From: Euryarchaeota archaeon UBA561
GTDB taxonomy: Archaea > Thermoplasmatota > Poseidoniia > Poseidoniales > Poseidoniaceae
DNA: 40,133 bases
NCBI GenBank assembly: GCA_002502295.1
Contig: DANX01000035.1
Location: 1-40,133 of the forward strand
Reading direction: 5' to 3'
Numbering within the stretch: the stretch's first letter is position 1; the number at the start of each line of letters is the position of its first letter. Below are positions 7,861-15,046 of this stretch, piece after piece. The notes beneath the pieces were generated by a model that had not been told where the DNA came from, made no database searches, and saw nothing but the letters and a program-made list of their open reading frames with translations. The position numbers and the translations under genes were made by a program.

Positions 7861-9651
7861 TCATTCGACTTGAATAAAACCGCCGAAGAACCGATGTTGT
7901 GAGGCGTCAAAGCGGACGCCTGCGGCCCCAAACCACTCATCAACTGAATCAAAGGGAGATGCGCCTTTGGCCTTACGCAGGGCTCGCGCCCGGGAGCTGA
8001 CGAGGTTCCAAGCCGATTTGGTTCCGATGCCTGGAATCGCAGAGAGTTGCTTTTCCGATGCCCTAAGCGGGTCCATGTTCAACTCCACGCCGGTGATGGA
8101 TCGTGCGCCGTGGCCGGTGATGACGACGTCCGATTGGGTTTCCAACGGGATTTTGTATTCCACACCGATTAAAATCGGGTAGGCGCCTATCTGCCTGCCA
8201 AAGGTGATGCCCGGCTTGCCGTGGACCTCCAGGTCGGTATGGGGTGCATTGAGATGTGCGGGTAGACGCGTTCGTCCGTCGTGTGATTCCCAATGAACAT
8301 CTCGAAGGACGCTTCCCAAAGGAAACAAGTCTTGCAATAGCGGCCTGTCAATTTCTTCTCGGCACGTTGTTTTGAACGCAGAGAATGCTTTTTCGGGTAC
8401 GTCTTGGAATCCTTCACCCTCCACTTGTCGTATGTTGATGCGACGCAGCAGCAACCCCTCAGACCGAATGTCTCGCAGCAAGTCAAGGTTCAGGCCATAA
8501 CTTGCTTCTGTTTCGCCCCGCAGTCCGGCAATGAAATTCAAACCGGGCAACAGCATCGGGAGTCCCCGCTCACCGCGAACACTCCCATGTTTGTTGATGA
8601 GCCGAATGGCGGTTTTCAGTTGCTCAGCGTCGCAGTTGAGCCAGTTCGCCTCGTGGACCGTCGGGTCGGCCGACTCGAGACCAAAGGAGAGCACGGCGCC
8701 GTCGGACAACGTCTCAACCAGTGTTTTTGTAATGGCCTCAGAGGGTTCGAGATGTTCAGCGATGATCGAAGGGTTGCCGTTGTCGGTGTGAAGAATCCCC
8801 AACCGTTCGTCTTCTCGGAGACCGTGGAGCAATTGAGCAATCGGTTCAGGGTTCGGTATCGGATACTCCAATTCCTGAACGCCTTCCGCCATGTAGGTGT
8901 AGGTGTCCGTCATGCCTCCCAGCCGGACATGTCGGACACCAGCGTCGTGGGCCAAACGGACTTCTTTGATGATGTCATCCGGTTCTCGCCAAATGGGTAC
9001 GCCTTTCTTTGGTTCGATGCAAAATTTGCAACCCCGCTTGTACCGTACACACCCCTGGTACACCTCTACTTCATAGGTCAGCGGGCCCGGTCGTTCCATC
9101 GTTCCAAGATCGGGGTGTTCGGTCACGGCCTTGCTGGTTGCGCCAGCCTGTGCCCATGACGTCCACTGCGTGGCGGTTCTTCGTCGGTTTCTCCACTCAC
9201 CTTTTTCAAAATAATGATGCAACGTCGCGTCCGTATCCTGCACGGCGAGGAAGAAGTTTGGCCGTAGGGGTGTCCATCCTTGCTTCTTCCAACCGCGTAT
9301 GGCCCAACCACCGAAAACAGCGGGAACATCGGTTGGGAGATTACGAATCAAGGACTGCGTTTCCTTAAGCGAAATTGGCGTTCCCCTGAGGTACTTGCCT
9401 GGCACCACGGCCCCGGCCACGCAAACGATCCCGAGTCGGGTTGAGAGGTACCGTTGCATCGCTTCGGGTTGTTCCCTTAGCCGTAGTCTGTATTGGTCAG
9501 CCGTCATGTAATCGTAAGGCGTTCGGGAGCGTTCGAGTACACCACAGACATAGCGAATGTGGAATCCAACATAGGGTGGTACACCAAACGCTGCAGGCTC
9601 ATCTTCGTAGCCGTCCAAGACCAACCAACGTGGTTCGGACGATTCAACCAT
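7861..9651 (-). CDS. COG1031-type radical SAM protein with C-terminal helix-hairpin-helix
   Basis: A 596-residue iron-sulfur protein. The N-terminal ~190 residues look like the unusual leading domain of this family (VVPGKYLRGTPIS, VFGGWAIRG). The radical SAM core begins at about 192, with the cluster cysteines in GCVRYKRGCKFCIEP (C201, C208, C211; C-x6-C-x2-C, not the usual C-x3-C-x2-C). It continues with GVRHVRLGGMTDTYTY and FGLESADPTVHEANWLN. The C-terminus (about 520-575) holds a helix-hairpin-helix (LSAIPGIGTKSAWNLVSSR) that may bind nucleic acid. The family is found mainly in archaea and has no established reaction that I know of. A nucleic-acid-linked substrate is inference from the HhH motif. 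It follows the Csl4-RRM gene by 25 bases on the same strand. Confidence 0.85.
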   Translation of the reverse strand: MVESSEPRWLVLDGYEDEPAAFGVPPYVGFHIRYVCGVLERSRTPYDYMTADQYRLRLREQPEAMQRYLSTRLGIVCVAGAVVPGKYLRGTPISLKETQSLIRNLPTDVPAVFGGWAIRGWKKQGWTPLRPNFFLAVQDTDATLHHYFEKGEWRNRRRTATQWTSWAQAGATSKAVTEHPDLGTMERPGPLTYEVEVYQGCVRYKRGCKFCIEPKKGVPIWREPDDIIKEVRLAHDAGVRHVRLGGMTDTYTYMAEGVQELEYPIPNPEPIAQLLHGLREDERLGILHTDNGNPSIIAEHLEPSEAITKTLVETLSDGAVLSFGLESADPTVHEANWLNCDAEQLKTAIRLINKHGSVRGERGLPMLLPGLNFIAGLRGETEASYGLNLDLLRDIRSEGLLLRRINIRQVEGEGFQDVPEKAFSAFKTTCREEIDRPLLQDLFPLGSVLRDVHWESHDGRTRLPAHLNAPHTDLEVHGKPGITFGRQIGAYPILIGVEYKIPLETQSDVVITGHGARSITGVELNMDPLRASEKQLSAIPGIGTKSAWNLVSSRARALRKAKGASPFDSVDEWFGAAGVRFDASQHRFFGGFIQVE

Positions 9652-9676
9652 GGGTCAAGGGGTGGGGGTGTTGCCT

Positions 9677-11104
9677 TCAATCCTTCTTTGGGCGAGAGCG
9701 TCGCTTGCGCTTCTTTCCACCCTCTTCTTCTTCCCGAAGGGCTTGAAGTTCACGTGCGGATTTTCCGCCTGCTTCGCCACCACGGTTTCCACCACGGCCA
9801 CCGGCTTTGCCACCTTTGCCACCTTTGGCCTTGGCGATGTCAACCTTGATGTTGCGACCTTCGATTTCGGTGTTGTTAATGGCCGCTACGACAGCCTCTC
9901 CTTTGTCCTTTTCAGCGATGAACACGAAGCCGAAGCCCTTGGCTTTTCCACCCGGTCCGGTAGCGAGGATGACTTCGTTCACGGTCGCATGAGCCGCCAC
10001 GAGTTCCTTGAGTTGGTCTTGGGTTGCGGTGAACGGCAGGTTTCCGATGTAGAGTTTCAACCCTTCAGGTTCCTTCCGCTCCTTTCGTCCTTTCTTCTTG
10101 TCGTCATCAGCGTCTCGTACGCCGATTCGACGTCCGTTGATTCGATGACCATCAAGCGCTTTGATGGCCGCCTCGGCCATGGACTTTTCAGCGTAAGTAA
10201 CGAAGCCAAAACCTCGGTTTACACCGGCGTCATCGGTCAACACGATGCAATCGGTCATGTCGCCGTGTCCCTTGAACAGGTCTCGAAGCTCATCGGTTCC
10301 AACTTCACGAGGAAGTCCACCGACGAAGAGGCGCGTGCCGGGTGCTGCACGCTGACGTCCGCCGCCACGACCACCGGCTTGTCCTTCAAATCGGAAGTAG
10401 GTGCGCTCTCGCCCGTCTTCACGAACATCGGCGGCAATGAAGGTAGCACGACCGGCGGGCCCCTTGGCAAACATGGCTTCGGCAGCAGCGCCCCATCGCT
10501 TCCCGGCGTTGTTGAGCGCGCTGGCACCTTGGTCAAGCTCGGCCCAACCGGCGCCGTAATTGTCGGCAAGAGCCCGGTAGGACTTGTAGGTGCATGAGTT
10601 GCATTTGACGTTCCAGTCCCCGTCAAGTTCGGCCTGAAGTGTCTCTCCACACGACGGGCAGATGGCGTGAAGGACGCCGCAGTCATTGCGTTCACGGAAA
10701 TCCAGTCGAACCACGGGTTTGACGTCCTTGATCACGGCTCGACAAACATCTCGGCGCCGTAGAGCATCGGAGGTTTGGTGCATAAACCGGTCAACGAGTC
10801 CGGTGACAAAGAATTGACCGTAGAGGTGTTGTGGTTGGAGCGAACCGGGTTTTCCCTCAACGCAGAGAATCATGGCTTCACCGTGCTTTTCGTTGAGTTT
10901 CACCACTTCACAAAGAACGGTGTCGCCCACGGCGGGTTCAACCACTGGTTTGGAAGGTGATACGCTGATGGCTCCTTCGCCGACTTGAACATAGCCAACG
11001 ACGGTTGAGACGATGTTGCCTCCAGCGAGGGCCGTTCCCTCGCCTTGTTCGTGCTCGCCTTCTTTGGCGATGATGCTTCCAGGGGTGACGAGGCTCGCCG
11101 TCAT
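9677..11104 (-). CDS. csl4: Csl4-type exosome subunit fused to two RRM domains and a basic Gly-rich tail
   Basis: The first ~180 residues (numbered from ATG 11104; 475 aa) match archaeal Csl4, the RNA-binding cap subunit of the exosome: PGSIIAKEGEHEQGEGTAL, GNIVSTVVGYVQV, an S1-like domain at about 55-140 (VGDTVLCEVVKL, RRRDVCRAVIKDVKPVVRL), and a zinc ribbon C149-PSC152...C168-NSC171. Archaeal Csl4 normally ends there. Here a linker of about 75 residues leads into two RNA-recognition motifs: RRM1 258-332 (RNP2 LFVGGL, RNP1 RGFGFVTY) and RRM2 350-424 (RNP2 LYIGNL, RNP1 KGFGFVFI). A Gly/Lys/Arg-rich tail follows. The reading frame is continuous. ATGs at 11128 and 11113 are alternative starts. 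Likely role: recruiting RNA to the exosome, with RRMs adding specificity (inference). Confidence 0.88.
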   Translation of the reverse strand: MTASLVTPGSIIAKEGEHEQGEGTALAGGNIVSTVVGYVQVGEGAISVSPSKPVVEPAVGDTVLCEVVKLNEKHGEAMILCVEGKPGSLQPQHLYGQFFVTGLVDRFMHQTSDALRRRDVCRAVIKDVKPVVRLDFRERNDCGVLHAICPSCGETLQAELDGDWNVKCNSCTYKSYRALADNYGAGWAELDQGASALNNAGKRWGAAAEAMFAKGPAGRATFIAADVREDGRERTYFRFEGQAGGRGGGRQRAAPGTRLFVGGLPREVGTDELRDLFKGHGDMTDCIVLTDDAGVNRGFGFVTYAEKSMAEAAIKALDGHRINGRRIGVRDADDDKKKGRKERKEPEGLKLYIGNLPFTATQDQLKELVAAHATVNEVILATGPGGKAKGFGFVFIAEKDKGEAVVAAINNTEIEGRNIKVDIAKAKGGKGGKAGGRGGNRGGEAGGKSARELQALREEEEGGKKRKRRSRPKKD

Positions 11105-11200
11105 GATTCTCATTCCATTTGCAAACATGGCCCGAGATGGGTCGCACGTTGTTCGCTGATTTGAGGGGAGGGTTCCCTCCTTTTGAACCCCCCTTATGGT

Positions 11201-11854
11201 TCACGCATCCTCATCACGTGCTAACCGTGCGTCGCCTTTTCGGAAAAAACGCCAGCACTTTACATCGGTTTTCCCTTTTCGTTGGGCATGGTGCTCATAC
11301 ATTGCAGGGAGTCGGAACTCTGTTCGAAGGACCGCTTCAGCGCACCATCCGTGGTCTTTTGCAAACGGTTCGAGGTGCGACGCTCGATCGCTGTGGAGGA
11401 CATGCACCGCCGTGGCTCCAGAACTAAAAGCGGCGTGCAAAAAGGGTCGGTCCGCTTTCTCACGCTGAACGCCCCAGGGTGGGTTCATGACGACGATGTC
11501 AACGTCGTCGAGCGTCAAGTCATCCAAGCCCACTGTGGCATGGACAATCTCTGCTTTTGCCTGCAAATCGGCTTGGAGGGAAGCGATGTTTTTCTCGAGG
11601 GCGGCGATGACCGACACGTCGGTTTCAACAAACACCACCTTGCTCGCTCCGAGAAGCAAAGCAGCAATTCCAAGAATGCCGTTCCCGGCCCCTAAATCTG
11701 CCACAATACTGTCTTGGAATCCATCGAGTTCATCGACCGCAAGCATCCAGTAGGAGGCCAAGTCACCTTCGGTTGCGTATTGCTCGAGGATCACGTTTTC
11801 ACACGGGTGCGGTCTGAGTTTTGAGAGGCTGATGGCCAGATGCTTTGGGCGCAT
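11201..11854 (-). CDS. METTL5/COG2263-like RNA N6-adenine methyltransferase
   Basis: A class I SAM-dependent methylase of 217 aa (from ATG 11854). It shows the N-terminal LEQYATEGDLASYWML element of the METTL5 family, the SAM-binding DLGAGNGILGIAALLLGA (53-70), an acidic VETD ending the second strand, and the catalytic NPPWG (124-128) typical of adenine N6 methylases. In eukaryotes METTL5 modifies one adenine in small-subunit rRNA; the archaeal target is probably rRNA too, by homology. The frame opens with TTG at 11866, overlapping the upstream zinc-ribbon gene; ATG 11854 sits five bases after that gene's stop and is preferred. Expected to be cotranscribed with the zinc-ribbon gene. Confidence 0.85.
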   Translation of the reverse strand: MRPKHLAISLSKLRPHPCENVILEQYATEGDLASYWMLAVDELDGFQDSIVADLGAGNGILGIAALLLGASKVVFVETDVSVIAALEKNIASLQADLQAKAEIVHATVGLDDLTLDDVDIVVMNPPWGVQREKADRPFLHAAFSSGATAVHVLHSDRASHLEPFAKDHGWCAEAVLRTEFRLPAMYEHHAQRKGKTDVKCWRFFRKGDARLARDEDA

Positions 11855-11859
11855 TCGCC

Positions 11860-12051
11860 TCACCAACGTCGCTGTTGGTATGTGTTGCCTTGAGGCTGTT
11901 GCGACTGCATTTGCACACGCATGGCCTGAATTTGTTGTGCTTCTATTCTCAAGCGTTGAAGGAGTTGTTCACCCGGTTGTTGATTGCCACAGAATCGGCA
12001 GAACCGGGTGCCATCAGCGAGTCGTTGGCCGCAGTTGATGCAGAACCCCAT
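11860..12051 (-). CDS. Mini zinc-ribbon protein
   Basis: A 63-residue protein with an N-terminal zinc ribbon made of two close knuckles (CINCG at 4-8 and CRFCG at 18-22), followed by a Gln-rich helical tail (LLQRLRIEAQQIQAMRVQMQSQQPQ). This matches the small zinc-ribbon/DZANK-like domain found in many prokaryotic proteins, here as a stand-alone unit. The role is unknown; it may act as a protein-protein or nucleic-acid adaptor. Its stop is five bases before the preferred start of the METTL5-like gene, so the two are probably translated from one message. Confidence 0.7.
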   Translation of the reverse strand: MGFCINCGQRLADGTRFCRFCGNQQPGEQLLQRLRIEAQQIQAMRVQMQSQQPQGNTYQQRRW

Positions 12052-12096
12052 GATGCTCCCTCAAAATACTCCCTTCGTGGTTTGATTTAGACCTTC

Positions 12097-13146
12097 TCAC
12101 TCCACGGCCGTCATCTGCAACAAGATGGGCCACGTCTCGAGCCCTTCAGCAATGGCTCGTTCGCTGATGTCTTCCCAACGTGGATCGTCCATGAACTCAG
12201 ATGGTTCCAAACCAGCATCGATGAGTTCTTGGAAAAAGGCCCGCAATTCCGTTTCTATCTCGGAAAGTTCGATGACATCCTCCTCGATCTCAGGAAGTTT
12301 GACCGCTTTGGTGTCGCCATGTTCATCCGTTTCTTCGGATTCAGGTTCACTTGCTGCTGTTGGGAGCGGTATGCTCTCTTTCACCTCCTCGGACGCAGTC
12401 GTGGGTGTGCTGCTTGGAGGGAGAGGGACATCGGCTTGTTCAACCTCGGTGCTTTTGTGTTCCACGACAGGTGCGGCCTCAACCAGAGCAGCTTCTGGTT
12501 CACTTGCAACCTCCGGTGCTTCAGGAGGTTTCGGTGTCGGCGGTGCGACGGGTTCAGGTTGTGGCGGTGCTGGTTTTTCGAGCCGGCCTACGCCAAGCAC
12601 CTCTGCCTGCTGGCGAGCCATTTCAGCCGCCGCCCGCCGAGGCAGGCTGACGAAGCATTTTCCGGGAAGAGACTCGGCTGGGAATGGGAGATAATAGCGT
12701 TCCAATGAAGGCAGAGAGGAGTGTCGGAAGCAGAGCGTTTGCACCGCTTCAAACGGACGTTGAGAGGGCAAACCAACCGAGAAAGGCGTTGAAGCCAATT
12801 CAACGGAGTTTCTGAGCCACCCCTCGTTGTTGATGAGTTGCTGCATCCATGGGCCCATGTCTGCGGTTGCAATGTTGACGAACATGAACGAAGCGGCCCG
12901 TGGGTCAAACCCTTGTTCTTTCAGAAGGTGAGCTTCGGCCCGGGGGCGGTGAAACACCGAAATTACGGGCTGCCCGTGTTCGATCATATCACCGTGGAGT
13001 TCCAGCATTTTCCGTTCTTTTCGAGGGCACAGCATCAACAAGGTCATGCGGGTTGCGTGCGGGTCCCAAATCTCACCCCAGCGGGCAGACGCTTCGCTCA
13101 TGAGCTGACCGATGGTCATGTCAGGAATCATGGCGGTTATTCCCAT
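12097..13146 (-). CDS. Unknown protein with globular N-terminus and long Pro/Glu-rich linker
   Basis: A 349-residue product from ATG 13146 (ATG 13131 is also possible). Residues 1 to about 190 look globular, mixed alpha/beta (MTLLMLCPRKERKMLELHG, PVISVFHRPRAEAHLL, SFMFVNIATADMGPWMQQL). Residues about 190-290 are low-complexity, rich in Pro, Glu, Ala and Val, and probably disordered. The last ~50 residues are acidic and helical (ELRAFFQELIDAGLEPSEFM). There is no signal peptide or transmembrane segment. I do not recognise the family. The open frame reaches 13401, but that part overlaps the asd gene and reads unlike a natural protein. It sits 61 bases after asd. Confidence 0.6.
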   Translation of the reverse strand: MGITAMIPDMTIGQLMSEASARWGEIWDPHATRMTLLMLCPRKERKMLELHGDMIEHGQPVISVFHRPRAEAHLLKEQGFDPRAASFMFVNIATADMGPWMQQLINNEGWLRNSVELASTPFSVGLPSQRPFEAVQTLCFRHSSLPSLERYYLPFPAESLPGKCFVSLPRRAAAEMARQQAEVLGVGRLEKPAPPQPEPVAPPTPKPPEAPEVASEPEAALVEAAPVVEHKSTEVEQADVPLPPSSTPTTASEEVKESIPLPTAASEPESEETDEHGDTKAVKLPEIEEDVIELSEIETELRAFFQELIDAGLEPSEFMDDPRWEDISERAIAEGLETWPILLQMTAVE

Positions 13147-13207
13147 CTCTGCACCCAGAACGAGGAGGCGGTCCCGGCATTTTACCCTACGGGTGGGTTG
13201 GCTTGCT

Positions 13208-14263
13208 TTACAGCAGGTCCATGCTGTGGGCAAGTTCTGCAAGGAGCAGAACACCGCCGGCTGCCCCTCGAATCGTGTTGTGACTGAACGCCTCAAACGA
13301 GACCATGTTTGGGGTCTTGCATTGAAGGTTGGCGACCACCACCGCCATACCCGCCGCCCGTTCAATGGCGGGGTTTGGCGATTGAGGGAATCCGATTCCA
13401 TCAGCGAAAAGGTGGGCGTTCACATCAATGGTGGGGGTCAACACCAACGGTTGGTGAGGGGCGCTTGGGAGGTGGTTCATACGATGTGCTTGCGACCATG
13501 CCGAGAGTGTTTCATGCACGTCCTCTACGTTGACCTCGCTCGCAAACATGGCCTCAACAAACACATGGTGCCCGTCCGGACGCATGATTCGTTCGCAACG
13601 TAGGCTCGCTTCTCCATGCCAACCGAGGATGTGGCTCAATTCTGCCTCCGTCTTTTCTGCCTCTCCAGGGATGCTTGGGTGGACGTTTCCCTGTTCGATG
13701 GCTTGCTCCATGTAGGCATGTCCACCTCCGGAGAGGCCTTGTTCGCTGCGCATGGTGTAGCGTTGCAAACCGTAGGCTTTGTTGAGCGCCGCAAGCGGGA
13801 GAATGAGGGGGACCAGGGTGCAATTTGTGGCGCATGCATGGCGAAGTTGACCACTGCTTTGCTCAACAAGGGCCTCAGGGTTAAGTTCGGGAATCACGAA
13901 AGGAACACCCTCTTTGCGTCGATAGGTACTGGCGTTTGAAAACACCCTGATACCCGCCTTCACCCACATTGGTTCGATGTGCTTTGCTTCCTCGCTTGGC
14001 AGGGCCGAAAAAGCAACGCTCACGCCTGCCTCGGCCAAGCCCTGAACGGTGTGTGGGTTGGAAACATCGACCACTGTGAGGGGTGGAAGCATGGGTCGTT
14101 TCTCGCTGAGCAACCAGGGGACGTCCTCCAAAGATGCACCGAGGTGGCGTGGAGAGCCAGCAACGGCGGCTAACTCAAACCAAGGATGGTTGACCAACCG
14201 CTGCTGGAGACGTTGAGCAACCAGACCACCAGCGCCCAAAACAGCGACGGTTAGCCGTTGCAT
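13208..14263 (-). CDS. asd: Aspartate-semialdehyde dehydrogenase
   Basis: Reduces aspartyl phosphate to aspartate-4-semialdehyde with NADPH, the branch point for Thr, Met and Lys synthesis. The 351-residue protein begins with a Rossmann nucleotide-binding motif (VAVLGAGGLVAQRLQQRL). It has the FSALPSEEAK segment, a SNAS stretch (109-112), the nucleophile C148 in ATNCTLVPL, the following SEQGLSGGGH, and RIMRPDGHHVFVE with the catalytic His region. This arrangement is the archaeal/fungal type, not the enteric type. No other lysine or threonine gene lies in the window. The start at 14263 (MQRLTVAVLGAGG) places the Rossmann strand at the N-terminus, as expected. Confidence 0.93.
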   Translation of the reverse strand: MQRLTVAVLGAGGLVAQRLQQRLVNHPWFELAAVAGSPRHLGASLEDVPWLLSEKRPMLPPLTVVDVSNPHTVQGLAEAGVSVAFSALPSEEAKHIEPMWVKAGIRVFSNASTYRRKEGVPFVIPELNPEALVEQSSGQLRHACATNCTLVPLILPLAALNKAYGLQRYTMRSEQGLSGGGHAYMEQAIEQGNVHPSIPGEAEKTEAELSHILGWHGEASLRCERIMRPDGHHVFVEAMFASEVNVEDVHETLSAWSQAHRMNHLPSAPHQPLVLTPTIDVNAHLFADGIGFPQSPNPAIERAAGMAVVVANLQCKTPNMVSFEAFSHNTIRGAAGGVLLLAELAHSMDLL

Positions 14264-14305
14264 GGTACACCCAACGCTTTGGTGGTTTTGAGTCCTTGGC
14301 AGGGT

Positions 14306-15034
14306 TTACAAGAGCGGTACAGGAAAGAATCGCCGCGTGATCAGTTTTCGCAAAATGCGCCAACCATCCGCCGTTGAACCAAGTTTTGCTTCACCGATAC
14401 GGGGTCCATAACTGATGGGAATGAACCCAAATTGCACGGCTTGATGAACCATGCTCGCAAACATTTCTGCTTCAATTTCAAAGGATTGGCTGTTGAGTTT
14501 CAGCGTGTGTATGGCCTCCCGCCGAAAGGCCCAGTACCCCGAACATACATCGGAGGTTGTGGCGCCAAAAAGAGCCGTTGCGAACCATGTCAGAAGGTGG
14601 TTGCCAATGAAATTCAACCGCGTCATTGCTTCGGGCGCAATCGTTCCGTTTAATCGGTCACCGATGATGACGCTGTGCCTTTCAAGCGCCTTCAGCATCG
14701 ATGCCATCTCCTCCGGAGCGTAGGTGCCATCTGCGTCCATCATGATGACGGCGTTCGCCCCAAGTTGGAGGGCTTCTCGAAAACCATGCCGAATCGCACT
14801 TCCTTTCCCCGTGTCATTTTGCTCAACGAACAGCACGCCGTACTCCTCGGCCACGTTTGGAGTTGCATCGGTGCTGTGTCCGTCCATCACCAGCACCGTT
14901 GTTCTGTACCCCATCTTCTCGAGTTTGCTGTAGGGTATTCGGTCCAATACCCATGCCAATCCTAATTCCTCGTTGAGGACGGGAAGAAGAACAACAAGGT
15001 GTTCCATGGTGGGTGCCTTGCTTTCCTTGCACAT
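14306..15034 (-). CDS. GT2 glycosyltransferase, dolichyl-phosphate sugar synthase type
   Basis: A family-2 glycosyltransferase of 242 aa that likely moves a sugar from a nucleotide donor to a polyprenyl phosphate on the cytoplasmic face of the membrane. Seen: VVLLPVLNEELGLAWVL (donor fold), VLVMDGHSTDATP (first acidic motif), GKGSAIRHGF, and the metal-binding MMDADGTYAPEEM. Later parts (SDVCSGYWAFRREA, LNSQSFEIEAEMFA) match DPM1-like enzymes. There is no C-terminal transmembrane pair, so it is a soluble or peripheral form. ATG 15007 (MEHLVVLLP) is an alternative start. It lies 12 bases after the polytopic GT-C-like gene, which may use the lipid-linked sugar it makes (inference from operon placement). 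Confidence 0.88.
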   Translation of the reverse strand: MCKESKAPTMEHLVVLLPVLNEELGLAWVLDRIPYSKLEKMGYRTTVLVMDGHSTDATPNVAEEYGVLFVEQNDTGKGSAIRHGFREALQLGANAVIMMDADGTYAPEEMASMLKALERHSVIIGDRLNGTIAPEAMTRLNFIGNHLLTWFATALFGATTSDVCSGYWAFRREAIHTLKLNSQSFEIEAEMFASMVHQAVQFGFIPISYGPRIGEAKLGSTADGWRILRKLITRRFFPVPLL

Positions 15035-15046
15035 GGTGTTTACCGT

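Noticed and set aside
9650..10597. 315-codon plus-strand open frame opposite the Csl4-RRM gene
   Set aside because: Shadow of the RRM coding strand. The sense protein has intact RNP1/RNP2 motifs and a zinc ribbon.
11167..11180. GGAGGG-TT-CCCTCC inverted repeat between the methylase and Csl4-RRM genes
   Set aside because: Two-base loop and no T-run beyond it on the transcribed strand. Archaeal termination relies mainly on T-rich stretches, so a terminator call is not supported.
13147..13401. N-terminal extension of the Pro/Glu-linker protein
   Set aside because: It overlaps the asd 3' end and reads as antisense-like text; ATG 13146 gives a normal start after the asd stop.
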